Positions 15,884 to 26,143 are shown, counted from the stretch's first letter. The stretch is 64,000 nucleotides of DNA from Acinetobacter pittii ATCC 19004 = CIP 70.29 (GCF_000369045.1 NZ_KB849796.1:412474-476473); one strand, 5' to 3'. Program-made: numbers and translations. The notes: generated by a model not told the origin, from the sequence alone.

Positions 15884-17230
15884 TCAAAAACCTCTTAATT
15901 GTTTTCTAAAATGGAAACAGATGGCACTCATTAGACAAGCCACTAAATAACTTATGGCAGCCATCCACCAGAAACCATAAATTCCCATCGCAGAAATCGA
16001 GATATCTTGCCAATGCAGTCCTTTATAGGCCATCCACCAACCACCGCCTAATCCGAAACATAACACCACGACCAAGAAAATCAGCATTGGTAAAATCGAC
16101 ACATCCCAACAACGCAGCAAAGAGGTCAATAACGTCATTAAGCCATCTAGAAAGTGAGACATACAGACAATCAACAGCAGTGATGCAGCCAAAATCTGAA
16201 CAGCCAAATCATCTGAATAAAAGGTGACAATTAAGTCCCTCTCCAGCCATAAACACAGGGATAGACTGCCGCTTACTGCCATAATCACCCATATACTTTG
16301 TCTGGCAATTTTGTTTGCTTCTTCCATGTTTCCGCTGCCCACAGATCGTGACACTAAAATGCTATAAGCCGAGGCAATTGACGAAGGAAAAATAAACATG
16401 AAGCCGCCAGTACTCGCGACAATTTGATGTGCCGCTGACACCACACTCCCGAAAGGTAAAATCAGAATAGCAACCGAACAAAATGCAACAACATCCATCA
16501 ACGCCATGATCGCAGTCGGTATACCTATTTTTAAAATCATACGCAGACTTTGTCGGCTATCTTCAACTGACTGTTCGGGATGCTCAATAAAGATGTATCT
16601 TTTCTCCAGAAAAAACAGGTAGTAAACAGCCAACATAAACCACCGTACAATGAGAGTGGCTAACAAAGCCCCTATTGCACCAAGTGGCGGAATTGAAAAT
16701 GAAGCGACACCATAAATCAAAAGATAGGACAAAATAATTTTAAGAATGAAGAAAATGCTATCTGATAGTAAAACCTTATGCGCATTTTCAGTGACCTGAG
16801 ACAAAGCTGTAAATAAGCGCATCAGTAAATGGGCAGGTAAAATAAATACCAAAAGCCAAATACAGTTTTTAGTAATTGACACAACATGTTCAGATGCACC
16901 AAATAATTTTGGTAAATCACGGAACAAGTAAAGCAAGCCAATACTCAGCAATGCCGAACATAACATCAGCCAAATGCCTTGAATAAAAATTTGACGAATA
17001 CGTGGTATGTCATGGCAACCATAAGCTTCTGAAAGCTTAAGTATCACACCTTGTAGAATCCCCATACCAATGACATAGATCACTGTATATAGAGATAAGG
17101 TCACCGATAATGCTGCTACATGATCGTTACTAAAATGCCCTACATAAGCAATATCAACCAATCCACTTAAAACTAGAATTAAATTGCTTGAGAGCATGGG
17201 AATAAATAATTTAAAAATCTGGTTCATCAA
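15884..17230 (-). CDS. MATE family efflux transporter
   Basis: Inner-membrane multidrug/toxin extrusion transporter, 448 residues with 12 predicted membrane segments in two pseudo-symmetric halves. The DinF-like start FIPMLSSNLILVLSGLVDIAYVGHF is typical, as is the second-half LKIGIPTAIMALMDVVAF. Such proteins export cationic drugs or metabolites using Na+ or H+. It is convergent with the DUF523 gene (20 bases apart) and stands alone. Substrate cannot be told from sequence. Confidence 0.92.
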   Translation of the reverse strand: MMNQIFKLFIPMLSSNLILVLSGLVDIAYVGHFSNDHVAALSVTLSLYTVIYVIGMGILQGVILKLSEAYGCHDIPRIRQIFIQGIWLMLCSALLSIGLLYLFRDLPKLFGASEHVVSITKNCIWLLVFILPAHLLMRLFTALSQVTENAHKVLLSDSIFFILKIILSYLLIYGVASFSIPPLGAIGALLATLIVRWFMLAVYYLFFLEKRYIFIEHPEQSVEDSRQSLRMILKIGIPTAIMALMDVVAFCSVAILILPFGSVVSAAHQIVASTGGFMFIFPSSIASAYSILVSRSVGSGNMEEANKIARQSIWVIMAVSGSLSLCLWLERDLIVTFYSDDLAVQILAASLLLIVCMSHFLDGLMTLLTSLLRCWDVSILPMLIFLVVVLCFGLGGGWWMAYKGLHWQDISISAMGIYGFWWMAAISYLVACLMSAICFHFRKQLRGF

Positions 17231-17349
17231 GGAAATGCCTTATTTTTCTTTACGATTTATACTCATATTCACGTTATTTTTAGTGCATCAATCCAAAGCA
17301 AAAGACATACCAGTTCTAAATTAAGCTCCTATAAAATGTGCTTTAAATG

Positions 17350-17380
17350 AAAAGGCCAAACTATTCGTTTGGCCTTTTTT
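17350..17380. terminator. Stem-loop after the BASS transporter gene
   Basis: AAAAGGCCAAA and TTTGGCCTTTTTT make an 11-bp stem with a 7-base loop. The minus-strand T tract is short (TTTT), so efficiency for the minus-strand gene may be modest. Confidence 0.65.
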
Positions 17381-17403
17381 CCTAATGAATGTTGTTTATA
17401 CAG

Positions 17404-18342
17404 TTATTCTTGTTTGTGTTTACTCGCCCAATAAGTCGCTAGTGCAGGCCCAGAAATATTGTGCCAAAGACTGAAAATCGCGCTTGGTACTGCTGTAATC
17501 GGAGACGCAGCAAAATGGACTGCTGCGAGCGCAACACCTAAGCCTGAGTTTTGCATCCCCACTTCAATAGCAATCGCCTTACTGTCCGCATAAGGTAATT
17601 TAAAGAAACGCGCTGCGGTAAAACCTAATAAATATCCAAGCCCATTATGTAAAATCACCACAGCCAAAATAAGCAAACCCGACTGTAAAATTGCTGCTTT
17701 GCTTCCACCAATAATAGCTGCCACAATCGCTACAATTGCAATGACCGAAACTAAAGGCATCACTTGAATATAAGATTCGACCTGACGTTTAAGCCATGTT
17801 CTTAAAATTAGACCAACTACAATAGGTAGTAGCACCACCTGCAAAATCGAAATAAACATCGAAGCTGCATCAATCTTTAGCCATTGACTAGCAAGCAGAT
17901 AGAAAATCGCAGGGGTTAATACAGGTGCTAAAAGTGTTGATACCGATGTGCAGGCTACCGATAACGCCACATTGCCTTTGGCCATATAGGTAATCACATT
18001 TGAAGCCGTTCCCCCTGGGCAACAACCCACCAAAATGACCCCAACCGCAATTTCAGGCGGTAAATTAAATAATTTACATAGAACATATGCTAAGCCCGGC
18101 ATCACCACAAACTGCGCAACCACCCCAATCAATACCGCTTTAGGGCTTTGTAATACCCCTTTAAAGTCATCGACGGTCATGGTCATTCCCATACCAAGCA
18201 TAATAATGCCCAAAATCCATGGAATGTACGCTTTGAGCCAGACAAAAAATTCAGGCTGCCATAGCGCTAGCACTGCAAAAACAATCACCCATAGGGCAAA
18301 AGTTTTTTGAATAAATTGGGTAAAGCGTAGGAATGCAGCCAT
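17404..18342 (-). CDS. Bile acid:sodium symporter (BASS) family transporter
   Basis: Inner-membrane Na+-coupled transporter of 312 residues and about ten membrane segments. The crossover motif [24 protein letters not shown] near residue 107 and [14 protein letters not shown] near residue 265 are the Na+-site signatures. Bacterial members carry organic anions such as keto acids or pantoate rather than bile salts; the substrate is unknown. It lies 53 bases downstream of pncA on the same strand and could be co-transcribed. Confidence 0.92.
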   Translation of the reverse strand: MAAFLRFTQFIQKTFALWVIVFAVLALWQPEFFVWLKAYIPWILGIIMLGMGMTMTVDDFKGVLQSPKAVLIGVVAQFVVMPGLAYVLCKLFNLPPEIAVGVILVGCCPGGTASNVITYMAKGNVALSVACTSVSTLLAPVLTPAIFYLLASQWLKIDAASMFISILQVVLLPIVVGLILRTWLKRQVESYIQVMPLVSVIAIVAIVAAIIGGSKAAILQSGLLILAVVILHNGLGYLLGFTAARFFKLPYADSKAIAIEVGMQNSGLGVALAAVHFAASPITAVPSAIFSLWHNISGPALATYWASKHKQE

Positions 18343-18395
18343 ACTTTCTATCCCTAAAAAATTAAAATATAAAAGTAAAAATCAGAGCAATATAC

Positions 18396-19040
18396 TTAGT
18401 GCTTACTCAACAGATCAGTCGACTGAATACGAACAACACCTTGTCGCTGCATGGTTTGCCACGCGTGTTCTAACGAACCATTCAGATCAATCCCTTTACA
18501 AGCATCTTCAACCACTAAAGTTTTAAAACCTTGCTTAACTGCATCTAAAGCAGTCCATGCTACACAAAAGTCCGTGGCAATTCCGACCACATAAACCGTA
18601 TCAATGCCACGCTCTTTTAGGTAACTGGTTAAACCGGTCATGGTGGCGTGATCTGCTTCCATAAAAGCCGAGTAGCTATCAATATGAGCATGAAAGCCTT
18701 TTCGGATAATCAGTTGAGCTGTCGGAATATTTAAATCAGGATGAAACTCGGCATCTTGAGTACCTTTTACACAATGCTTAGGCCAAAGTACCTGTGGTCC
18801 ATAGTCGAGTTCAATGGTTTCAAATGGCTGCTTACCCAAATGATTGGCTGCAAAAGAGATATGATTATCCGGGTGCCAGTCCTGAGTCAGGACGACATTT
18901 TCAAAACAACCAGCAAGTTGGTTAATAGTTGGAATAATTATATCGGCATCGGCGACTGCTAAATTTCCACCCGGTGTAAAACCATTTTGTACATCAACTA
19001 CGATTAAAACCGCATTTTGTGGTTGTTTATTCATTTTCAT
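18396..19040 (-). CDS. pncA: Nicotinamidase
   Basis: Cytoplasmic hydrolase converting nicotinamide to nicotinate in NAD salvage; also the enzyme that activates pyrazinamide. The catalytic triad is visible: Asp in DVQNGFTPGG, Lys in CVKGTQDAEFH, Cys in GIATDFCVAWTALDA. The metal site is DWHPDNH. I choose ATG 19040 (MKMNKQPQ, 214 residues) over 19097, because the extra 19 residues do not look like family sequence. Confidence 0.95.
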   Translation of the reverse strand: MKMNKQPQNAVLIVVDVQNGFTPGGNLAVADADIIIPTINQLAGCFENVVLTQDWHPDNHISFAANHLGKQPFETIELDYGPQVLWPKHCVKGTQDAEFHPDLNIPTAQLIIRKGFHAHIDSYSAFMEADHATMTGLTSYLKERGIDTVYVVGIATDFCVAWTALDAVKQGFKTLVVEDACKGIDLNGSLEHAWQTMQRQGVVRIQSTDLLSKH

Positions 19041-19368
19041 GTCATCTTCAATCCCAACTGGGAAATTGCATTCTATCTTGCCACAAAAAAAGCCCATATT
19101 AAGTAAGGCTCAGTCGAATCAAGCCGTATTGTTATGTTTACTGGGTATTCTTAGCGCGCAATAATGAAAACATCCTATCTTTTCCTCAAGTTTACATCGC
19201 GATTATCCGTTAGGCGTATTGTTCTTATGCGTCTGATCAGTCATAATTTGCATAATTGTCATTCAACAATCTGTTATTGTTAGAACTGGACAATCAAAAT
19301 ACTGCAACCATCCCACATTTTGTTTTTCTTACCTCAGATTCGGATGGATAAATAGGATATTTTTAAAA
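19041..19368. other. Divergent promoter region, pncA / dapA
   Basis: 328 bases with promoters in both directions. No gene, strong hairpin or recognisable operator seen. Confidence 0.45.
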
Positions 19369-20262
19369 ATGACTCAGCAAGCACAGACCATTCAAGGCTC
19401 AATCGTCGCAATCGTCACACCAATGTTGAAAGACGGCGGTGTAGATTGGAAGGGTCTTGAGAAGCTGGTTGAGTGGCACATAGAACAAGGTACAAACAGT
19501 ATTGTAGCCGTCGGTACAACCGGCGAAGCCTCAACATTGAGCATGGAAGAGCACACACAGGTTATTAAAGAAATTATTCGTGTAGCCAATAAACGTATTC
19601 CAATTATTGCCGGTACTGGTGCAAACTCAACCCGTGAAGCAATCGAATTAACTAAAGCTGCTAAAGAGCTTGGCGCAGATGCTGCTTTACTTGTAACACC
19701 ATATTATAACAAGCCAACCCAAGAAGGCCTTTACCAACACTATAAAGCGATTGCTGAAGCTGTTGAATTACCGCTTATTCTCTATAACGTACCTGGTCGT
19801 ACTGGCGTAGACCTTTCAAACGACACAGCTGTACGTTTAGCAGAGATCTCGAATATTGTTGGCATTAAAGATGCAACAGGTGACGTACCTCGTGGTAAAG
19901 CTTTAATTGAGGCGTTAAACGGCAAGATGGCTGTGTACTCAGGTGATGATGAGACAGCATGGGAACTTATGCTTCTTGGCGCTGACGGCAACATCTCGGT
20001 TACTGCAAATATTGCACCTAAAGCAATGAGTGAAGTATGTGCTGTTGCGATTGCCAAAGATGAACAACAAGCGAAGACGCTTAACAATAAGATTGCAAAT
20101 TTACACAATATTCTATTTTGCGAATCAAACCCAATTCCTGTGAAATGGGCACTACATGAGATGGGACTGATTGATACTGGTATTCGCTTACCACTCACTC
20201 CTCTCGCTGAGCAATATCGCGAACCTCTCCGCAATGCCCTAAAAGATGCGGGAATTATTTAA
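19369..20262 (+). CDS. dapA: 4-Hydroxy-tetrahydrodipicolinate synthase
   Basis: First committed enzyme of lysine/diaminopimelate synthesis: condenses pyruvate with aspartate semialdehyde. The 297 residues give a complete TIM barrel. Landmarks are GTTGEASTLS (phosphate-loop threonines), YNVPGRT (catalytic Tyr) and GIKDATGD with the Schiff-base lysine near residue 165. It leads an operon with bamC 12 bases and purC further downstream, the same order as in Escherichia coli. Confidence 0.98.
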   Translation: MTQQAQTIQGSIVAIVTPMLKDGGVDWKGLEKLVEWHIEQGTNSIVAVGTTGEASTLSMEEHTQVIKEIIRVANKRIPIIAGTGANSTREAIELTKAAKELGADAALLVTPYYNKPTQEGLYQHYKAIAEAVELPLILYNVPGRTGVDLSNDTAVRLAEISNIVGIKDATGDVPRGKALIEALNGKMAVYSGDDETAWELMLLGADGNISVTANIAPKAMSEVCAVAIAKDEQQAKTLNNKIANLHNILFCESNPIPVKWALHEMGLIDTGIRLPLTPLAEQYREPLRNALKDAGII

Positions 20263-20274
20263 TAAGAGCAATTT

Positions 20275-20880
20275 ATGATGCAATTACGTCTTGGTTTAGT
20301 CCTTGCAGTTTCAGCCTTAAGTTTAGCTGGTTGTGGTCGCTTCGCAATTAATAATCACTCTTTAGATTATAAAAATGCCAAGCAACTTGCCCCGCTTGAA
20401 TATCCTGCCGATGCAACTGTACGACCAGCGACACCTTTGTATCCTGCACCAACTGTAGAACAGCGCGCTATCGATAACGCACCGAAGTTTGAAAATAAGC
20501 GTGGCAACCGCTATGCACTGCCACGCCCTGAACAAACGCAAGGTAATGCGACACTAGATGCCTCTGCTCAAACGACGACTGCGCTTGGACGTCCTCAGCT
20601 TGTGACTGACGGTAATAAAAATCCGTTGTTAAAAGTTGATGGAAATACAGCCGAGATCTGGCAATACACCAAAGCTACGTTAAGTACTTTAAATTTCAAC
20701 ATCATCGCTCAAGGCAGTAATCAAGCGACGATTAAAGTAAATGACAATACTTATGTGCTTAAACTTACTGGTGTAGGTTCTAGTCATACTCTTGCTCTAT
20801 TTAATGTAGATAACACTTTTGCAAGCCCAGATGTGGCTGCTGAAGTGTTAAACCAGATTTACCAAAATTGGCCAGCCTAG
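20275..20880 (+). CDS. bamC: BamC-like outer-membrane assembly lipoprotein (short form)
   Basis: NlpB/DapX family lipoprotein, an accessory part of the BAM complex that folds outer-membrane proteins. Signal peptide and lipobox LAGC give lipidated Cys near residue 20; the following unstructured segment with YPAD and proline-rich runs resembles the BamC lasso that contacts BamD. Only one helix-grip domain follows, giving 201 residues against about 344 in E. coli. Two Met codons lie together at the start; either may be used. Position between dapA and purC supports the call. Confidence 0.85.
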   Translation: MMQLRLGLVLAVSALSLAGCGRFAINNHSLDYKNAKQLAPLEYPADATVRPATPLYPAPTVEQRAIDNAPKFENKRGNRYALPRPEQTQGNATLDASAQTTTALGRPQLVTDGNKNPLLKVDGNTAEIWQYTKATLSTLNFNIIAQGSNQATIKVNDNTYVLKLTGVGSSHTLALFNVDNTFASPDVAAEVLNQIYQNWPA

Positions 20881-20916
20881 TCGTTTACTAGGCATTTTTT
20901 TTAAAAAGGTTCCCTC

Positions 20917-21636
20917 ATGTTAAAACAAACCTTGCTCTATACTGGTAAAGCAAAATCTGTATATGAAACAGACAATGCCGACCATCTGATTTTAGTCTTT
21001 CGTGATGATGCCTCTGCGTTCAACGGCGAAAAAATCGAACAACTAGATCGTAAAGGCAAGGTGAACAACCGTTTTAACGCCTTCATCATGGAAAAACTTG
21101 CTGCTGCGGGTATTGAAACGCATTTTGAAAAATTGCTTTCTCCAACTGAAGTGCTTGTTAAAAAACTTCAAATGATTCCAGTTGAATGTGTAATTCGTAA
21201 CTACGCAGCTGGTTCTCTATGCCGTCGCTTAGGTGTAGAAGAAGGTAAAGAGTTAACTCCTCCTACATTTGAATTGTTCTATAAAGATGACGGTCTAGGC
21301 GACCCAATGGTTAACGAATCTCAAGCGATTGCTTTAGGTTGGGCGACTGCTGAACAGTTAGAACAAATGAAAGTTTTAACTTATAAGGTAAACGATGTAT
21401 TAAAAGCATTATTTGCTGAAGGCAACATGATTTTGGTGGACTTCAAGCTTGAATTCGGTGTTTTCCATGACCGCATCGTGCTTGGTGATGAGTTCTCTCC
21501 AGACGGCTGCCGTTTATGGGATAAAGACTCTAAGAAGAAACTCGACAAAGACCGTTTCCGTCAAGGTTTAGGCGGTGTTGTTGAAGCTTATGAAGAAGTT
21601 GCTGCTCGTTTAGGCGTAGATTTATCTGACATCTAA
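20917..21636 (+). CDS. purC: Phosphoribosylaminoimidazole-succinocarboxamide synthase
   Basis: SAICAR synthetase of purine biosynthesis: ATP-dependent joining of CAIR with aspartate. The 239 residues match the bacterial single-domain enzyme. Signatures include [41 protein letters not shown], and DFKLEFG with [13 protein letters not shown]. Third gene of dapA-bamC-purC, ended by a strong terminator. Confidence 0.98.
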   Translation: MLKQTLLYTGKAKSVYETDNADHLILVFRDDASAFNGEKIEQLDRKGKVNNRFNAFIMEKLAAAGIETHFEKLLSPTEVLVKKLQMIPVECVIRNYAAGSLCRRLGVEEGKELTPPTFELFYKDDGLGDPMVNESQAIALGWATAEQLEQMKVLTYKVNDVLKALFAEGNMILVDFKLEFGVFHDRIVLGDEFSPDGCRLWDKDSKKKLDKDRFRQGLGGVVEAYEEVAARLGVDLSDI

Positions 21637-21651
21637 TCAGTAAAACTTCAT

Positions 21652-21680
21652 AAAAAAACCGGGCTAAAGCCCGGTTTTTT
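21652..21680 (+). terminator. Intrinsic terminator after purC
   Basis: ACCGGGC-TAAA-GCCCGGT stem followed by T6, 15 bases after the purC stop. Confidence 0.9.
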
Positions 21681-21709
21681 ATATTCAGCGCCATGCACCC
21701 CAAACAATG

Positions 21710-21725
21710 TAGACAGATTTGTCTA
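21710..21725. promoter_or_regulatory. Perfect dyad TAGACA-N4-TGTCTA
   Basis: A six-base perfect inverted repeat with a 4-base spacer, 103 bases upstream of a 67-codon gene. The form resembles operators of TetR-type repressors; no such regulator is adjacent. Confidence 0.45.
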
Positions 21726-21827
21726 TTTCAATAAATTAACACTTGCATAATCTTAATTTAAAACACTAAAATCTAAAAAAACACAAAGCACTTCACAATA
21801 ATTAAATTTAAAAACTCGGATGAACCT

Positions 21828-22031
21828 ATGGAATTATCTAAGCTTGAAAAGAGATTAATGAATCATCCAATCCATTTTGGTGAAAATCCTTTGGTCTTAT
21901 TAAACAACTTTAGCACTTCTGCCTTAAAACAAGGCTGGAGTCAGGCAGAGATTGAATCTGTTATTGCTAAAGCCTCTCAAGGCGACTATATGGCACTCAT
22001 CCGTACTTTAAGAGCTTATACTTTTCTTTGA
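21828..22031 (+). CDS. Small hypothetical protein, 67 residues
   Basis: Not recognised. The protein is soluble and helical in appearance (LEKRLMNH; WSQAEIESVIAKASQG; LIRTLRAYTFL), with no signal peptide, membrane segment or cysteine. Ribosome site is weak (GGA ten bases ahead). The phrase WSQAEIESVIAKA resembles helices in small regulatory proteins, but this is not enough for a function. It stands alone between purC and the FNT channel; the upstream dyad may control it. Confidence 0.7.
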   Translation: MELSKLEKRLMNHPIHFGENPLVLLNNFSTSALKQGWSQAEIESVIAKASQGDYMALIRTLRAYTFL

Positions 22032-22180
22032 TTTTGTGATTGATGATCCAGCCATTGTGCATTCAATTTATAAAAAGACACATAAAGCTGTTATGAATAG
22101 ACTAGATTTATCCTGAACACTGCCTTAACAATAAATAAAACAATAAATATAAGATATTTATACAGTGAGGAGTAAACCTG

Positions 22181-23017
22181 ATGGACCATGAAATAGAGGA
22201 AAAGAAAGTCGAGAAAACTTTAAGCTGGCGTGAAAAAATGGCAGTCGAAGAACATGAGAAACTGTCACCCCGTCTGGTTTATGAAATTATCCGCCGTGAT
22301 GGTGCCGAAGAGCTTGATCGTCCAACAACTGCATTGATCTTTTCAGGGATTGCCGCGGGTTTAGTCATCAGTTTTTCATTTGTATTTAAAGCGATTATTG
22401 CTGCTTATCTCCCAGCTGATGCAGTCTGGACCGATTTAATCACTAATGTTGGTTATACCATTGGGTTCTTGATCGCTATTTTGAGTCACATGCAACTCTT
22501 TACCGAGAATACTATCACCACAGTTGTGCCTTTATTTAATCCCTTTACTTTCGATAAATTACGAGCAGTGGGCCGCTTATGGGGCATTGTGATTCTATGC
22601 AACATCATTGGAACAGCTTTGGCGAGTTTATTTTTCCTAACTACTCACCTGTTTACGCCAGATATTGATAAAGCACTGGATGAACTCGCACATCATGTGG
22701 GCTCCTTTTCTGCCACTCAGAATCTGCTCAAAGGCATTATGTCAGGGCTGTTAATTGCTGCATTGGTCTGGATGTTGCCTTCAGTCAGTAATAAGTTTCT
22801 GCTCATCTTTTTCATGACGTATCTGATAGGACTGGGTGACTTTACCCATGTAGTGGTTGGTTCTACAGAAATGTCCTATCTGGTCTGGCAAGGAGAAGCT
22901 TCTATTAGCAAGTATCTGTTTACTTTCCTCATCCCTACCACTATCGGCAATATTATTGGCGGTACAGGCGTGTTTACTCTACTGATTTATGGTCAGGTCA
23001 CTGAAGAGCTGGAATAG
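22181..23017 (+). CDS. Formate/nitrite transporter (FNT) family protein, YfdC-like
   Basis: Pentameric channel-fold membrane protein, 278 residues: a charged N-terminal cytoplasmic tail of about 55 residues, then six membrane segments. LFTENTITTVVPLF and the second-half LLKGIMSGLLIAALVWM carry the family's repeated half-helices. The long tail and GDFTHVVVGSTEM segment place it nearer YfdC than FocA/NirC, so formate or nitrite as substrate is doubtful. Single gene with GAGG ribosome site; convergent with rarA. Confidence 0.88.
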   Translation: MDHEIEEKKVEKTLSWREKMAVEEHEKLSPRLVYEIIRRDGAEELDRPTTALIFSGIAAGLVISFSFVFKAIIAAYLPADAVWTDLITNVGYTIGFLIAILSHMQLFTENTITTVVPLFNPFTFDKLRAVGRLWGIVILCNIIGTALASLFFLTTHLFTPDIDKALDELAHHVGSFSATQNLLKGIMSGLLIAALVWMLPSVSNKFLLIFFMTYLIGLGDFTHVVVGSTEMSYLVWQGEASISKYLFTFLIPTTIGNIIGGTGVFTLLIYGQVTEELE

Positions 23018-23030
23018 CATAAAGCAGGAA

Positions 23031-24296
23031 CTATTGTTCCTGCTGCCATCTGCGTTGCTGTAAACGCTCACCTTCAACCTCACGCTTATTTCTTGCAGAC
23101 TCATAGAGTTTGGTTCCCTTCAACTCAGGCGGCAAATAGTCTTGCAGCACAAAGTGCTCAGGGTAATCATGAGGATAGAGATAATTAATACCATAGCCTT
23201 GCTGTTTCATAAGCTTGGTTGGCGCATTTCTCAAATGCAAAGGCACAGGTAAATTTGCCGTTTTTTCAGCAAGTTCCAGAGCCTTATTAATCGCTAAATA
23301 AGTACTATTACTTTTTGCACTCGTTGCTAAGTAAACTGCTGTTTGACCTAGAATAATTCGAGCCTCAGGCATACCCACCGCTTGTACAGAGCGGAAACAC
23401 TCACCTGCAAGCAATAGCGCATTTGGGTTGGAGTTTCCGATGTCTTCTGAGGCTGCGATCAGCATACGTCTTGCAATAAAAACCGGATCTTCTCCACCTT
23501 TAAGCATACGAGCCATCCAATATAGCGTTGCATCTGGATCACTGCCGCGAATTGATTTAATAAAGGCAGAAACAAGGTCGTAATGCTGCTCACCAGATTT
23601 GTCATAACGCGCAATATTTTGCTGAGCGACTTTTACCACAACCGCATTAGTAATCGTGTTTTCAACTTCTGGTTCAAAAGTACTTGCGATCAAGTCTAGT
23701 AAATTAAGCGCTTTACGTGCATCACCTGCTGCGAACTGAATGAGCGCATCATATTCTTCAATATGGATATAACGTTCTTTTAAGAATTTATCGCTTTGAA
23801 GTGCATTGTTGAGTAATGTCTGAATTGCCTCACTGTCTAAACTATTTAAGGTATAGACCTGACAGCGTGATAAAAGCGCACTATTCACCTCAAAAGATGG
23901 ATTTTCAGTGGTCGCGCCTATTAACGTAATTTTGCCTTTTTCAACTGCACCCAATAAAGCATCTTGCTGTGATTTATTAAAACGATGAATTTCATCAATA
24001 AAAACTACAGGTGTCAGTAAATCACCACTTTCTGCAATCACTTCACGTAATTCTTTTACGCCCGTATTCAGCGCAGACAAGCTCACAAATGGACGGTCTA
24101 TCGCTTGTGCCAAAAGTAAAGCAATCGTTGTTTTACCAACGCCTGGTGGACCCCAAAAAATAATAGAAGGCAAATGTCCCTGATCAATCATTTGACGTAA
24201 GGGCGCATGTTCACCTAATAAATGGTCTTGCCCAATAATTTCAGACAAGTCTCTTGGGCGCAGGCGTTCGGGAAGTGGAATATGGGTGTCTGACAT
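23031..24296 (-). CDS. rarA: Replication-associated recombination protein A
   Basis: AAA+ ATPase (MgsA/WRNIP1 family) acting at stalled replication forks. The 421 residues show Walker [13 protein letters not shown] near 49, Walker [12 protein letters not shown] near 100, sensor [11 protein letters not shown], arginine finger LLSRCQVY and a C-terminal tetramerisation domain. Length is slightly below the E. coli protein (447). It is a single gene, 13 bases from the convergent FNT gene stop. Confidence 0.96.
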   Translation of the reverse strand: MSDTHIPLPERLRPRDLSEIIGQDHLLGEHAPLRQMIDQGHLPSIIFWGPPGVGKTTIALLLAQAIDRPFVSLSALNTGVKELREVIAESGDLLTPVVFIDEIHRFNKSQQDALLGAVEKGKITLIGATTENPSFEVNSALLSRCQVYTLNSLDSEAIQTLLNNALQSDKFLKERYIHIEEYDALIQFAAGDARKALNLLDLIASTFEPEVENTITNAVVVKVAQQNIARYDKSGEQHYDLVSAFIKSIRGSDPDATLYWMARMLKGGEDPVFIARRMLIAASEDIGNSNPNALLLAGECFRSVQAVGMPEARIILGQTAVYLATSAKSNSTYLAINKALELAEKTANLPVPLHLRNAPTKLMKQQGYGINYLYPHDYPEHFVLQDYLPPELKGTKLYESARNKREVEGERLQQRRWQQEQ

Positions 24297-24333
24297 CTCA
24301 AATGGCTTTATCGTCTTTTCACTATAGTCTATT

Positions 24334-24372
24334 GTGTCTCACAGAAATCTACAATTTGAATCTATGAGACAC
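24334..24372. repeat. Inverted repeat between sugar dehydrogenase and rarA
   Basis: GTGTCTCA (24334-24341) and TGAGACAC (24365-24372) are perfect 8-base arms around 23 bases. Lies just upstream of rarA and beyond the dehydrogenase stop; could be a weak terminator-like stem or an operator. Confidence 0.35.
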
Positions 24373-24401
24373 GTCCTTTATTTACAGGCGCTTGCTTAGC
24401 A

Positions 24402-25574
24402 TTAAGAGGGTTTCTTACTCAGCTTGAGTAAACGCGCATTTGAGCCATCTTCAATCACCCAAATCGAACCATCTTGTGCTTCATGCAACCCACGAATACG
24501 TTTTTTCATATCTAATCTTTGCACTTCTTTCACTGGTTTATGCTCTAAATCCACCACAATAATCGCTTCGGAAGATAACCCGCCAATTAAGGCTTTATTG
24601 TGCCATGCAGGAAATTGCTGACCACGATAAATGATCATACTCGATGGAGAGATTACGGGAGTCCAGTCAATTTCGGGTGCTTTAAATTCTGGGCGAGTGT
24701 GATGGTCTGGAATAGGTTGGCCCGAATAATGGTCTCCATTTGAAACAATTGGATAACCATAATTTTCACCTTTAGTAATAATATTAAGCTCATCACCACC
24801 TTTAGGCCCCATCTCAACCACCCATAACTGTCCTTGGCGGTCAAAAGCCATACCTAACGGGTTACGGTGTCCCAGTGACCATATTTCAGCAGTGACCCCG
24901 CCTTGCTTATAAAAAGGGTTACCTACAGCCGCGGTGCCATCCTCATTTAAACGCAAGATTTTACCCAAGTTACTTTTCATGTTTTGGGCTGGATCAAACT
25001 TTTGTCGCTCACCTGAACTGACCCACAGCTTACCATCTGTACCAAAAAGCATGCGATGTCCATAATGGCCTTGTCCCGAGACTTTAGGTACTTGCTGCCA
25101 AATCTGCTTTATATCGGTGAGTTTTGGCTGATTAGGATGAGATAAATCTAGTTTCGCACGTGAAATCACTGCCCCAGATCCACCTTGCCCTTTTGTAGCA
25201 TAGCTGAGATAAACCCAGTGATTCTTGGCAAAGTCAGGGTGTAAAATGACATCTCCTAAACCACCCTGTCCTCCATAGTTCACCGCTGGAACACCTTGCA
25301 CATCCAACATTTGCTTATTTTTAGGGTTAAAAATTTTTAATTTACCTTGCCGTTCAGTCACTAATAAACGCTGATCAGGCAGACTGGTCACAGCCCAAGG
25401 CTCATTAAAATGTGAAACTGCTTCAACCTGATAAGTTTGTTTGACAGCAACAGACTGATCTGCTTTTGCAGTCGTATTTTGTTCTGGATTTTTTGAATTG
25501 GTATTATTAGACCCACAGGCCATTAACAAAAAAAAGCTACTACATAATAAGGGGGCTGCTAATCGTCTCATCAT
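24402..25574 (-). CDS. PQQ-dependent aldose sugar dehydrogenase (Asd/YliI type) lipoprotein
   Basis: Predicted beta-propeller quinoprotein of the glucose/sorbosone dehydrogenase family. A lipoprotein signal ends in LMAC (lipidated Cys near residue 20) followed by an Asn/Lys-rich linker, so it is envelope-anchored. Family landmarks include GLGDVILHPDF, GHYGHRMLFGTDGKLWVSSGER, GHRNPLGMAFD and MGPKGGDELN (PQQ and calcium region). The 390 residues match the type. It oxidises aldose sugars in the periplasm if PQQ is available. Confidence 0.9.
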   Translation of the reverse strand: MMRRLAAPLLCSSFFLLMACGSNNTNSKNPEQNTTAKADQSVAVKQTYQVEAVSHFNEPWAVTSLPDQRLLVTERQGKLKIFNPKNKQMLDVQGVPAVNYGGQGGLGDVILHPDFAKNHWVYLSYATKGQGGSGAVISRAKLDLSHPNQPKLTDIKQIWQQVPKVSGQGHYGHRMLFGTDGKLWVSSGERQKFDPAQNMKSNLGKILRLNEDGTAAVGNPFYKQGGVTAEIWSLGHRNPLGMAFDRQGQLWVVEMGPKGGDELNIITKGENYGYPIVSNGDHYSGQPIPDHHTRPEFKAPEIDWTPVISPSSMIIYRGQQFPAWHNKALIGGLSSEAIIVVDLEHKPVKEVQRLDMKKRIRGLHEAQDGSIWVIEDGSNARLLKLSKKPS

Positions 25575-25684
25575 TTTTATCTCCTTTTGTTTTTATTGTT
25601 ATATTACGGAGATGAGCAAAAAAATTACGATAAAAATGTTACTTTATTATACGCTGTAATCAAACATTCTCTTTTAAGACTAAA

Positions 25685-26143
25685 TTAGCGCACCCAGCGT
25701 ACAATATAATCTTCAAGATCATCTTCATGGACATCAACTTCAGAAATACAACGTCCTGCAACTGACTTTTTCGCCTTAACCACGCTTTGTCTCGAACCCG
25801 TATTTAAATAATGCCAAGAAGGTAAATTCTTGCCTTCATTCAAGCGCTTATAGGCACAGCTTGATGGCAACCAGTGGATTGTTTTTAAAGATTCTACCGT
25901 TAATTGTAGGCAGTCAGGTACTTGCTGCTGACGATTTGGATAGTCCGTGCAACGCCCTGTACCACAATCAAGTAACTTACAGGCCACTTTGGTATAAGCC
26001 ACCTCATGCGTATCTTCATCTTCTAGTTTTACCAGACAGCACAAACCACAGCCATCACATAAAGCTTCCCACTCAGCCTGAGTCAGTTGCTCTAACGGAT
26101 AGTTTTTCCAAAAGAGTGGTCGAAGTGAGGTCTCGGTAGACAT
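25685..26143 (-). CDS. YcgN family cysteine cluster protein (UPF0260)
   Basis: A 152-residue cytoplasmic protein with the CDGCGLCCLVKLED cluster near residue 29 and further cysteines in VACKLLDCGTGRCTDYPNRQ. The spacing is typical of the YkgJ/YcgN zinc- or Fe-S-binding family of unknown function. Stands alone, divergent from the DUF1328 peptide. Confidence 0.9.
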   Translation of the reverse strand: MSTETSLRPLFWKNYPLEQLTQAEWEALCDGCGLCCLVKLEDEDTHEVAYTKVACKLLDCGTGRCTDYPNRQQQVPDCLQLTVESLKTIHWLPSSCAYKRLNEGKNLPSWHYLNTGSRQSVVKAKKSVAGRCISEVDVHEDDLEDYIVRWVR

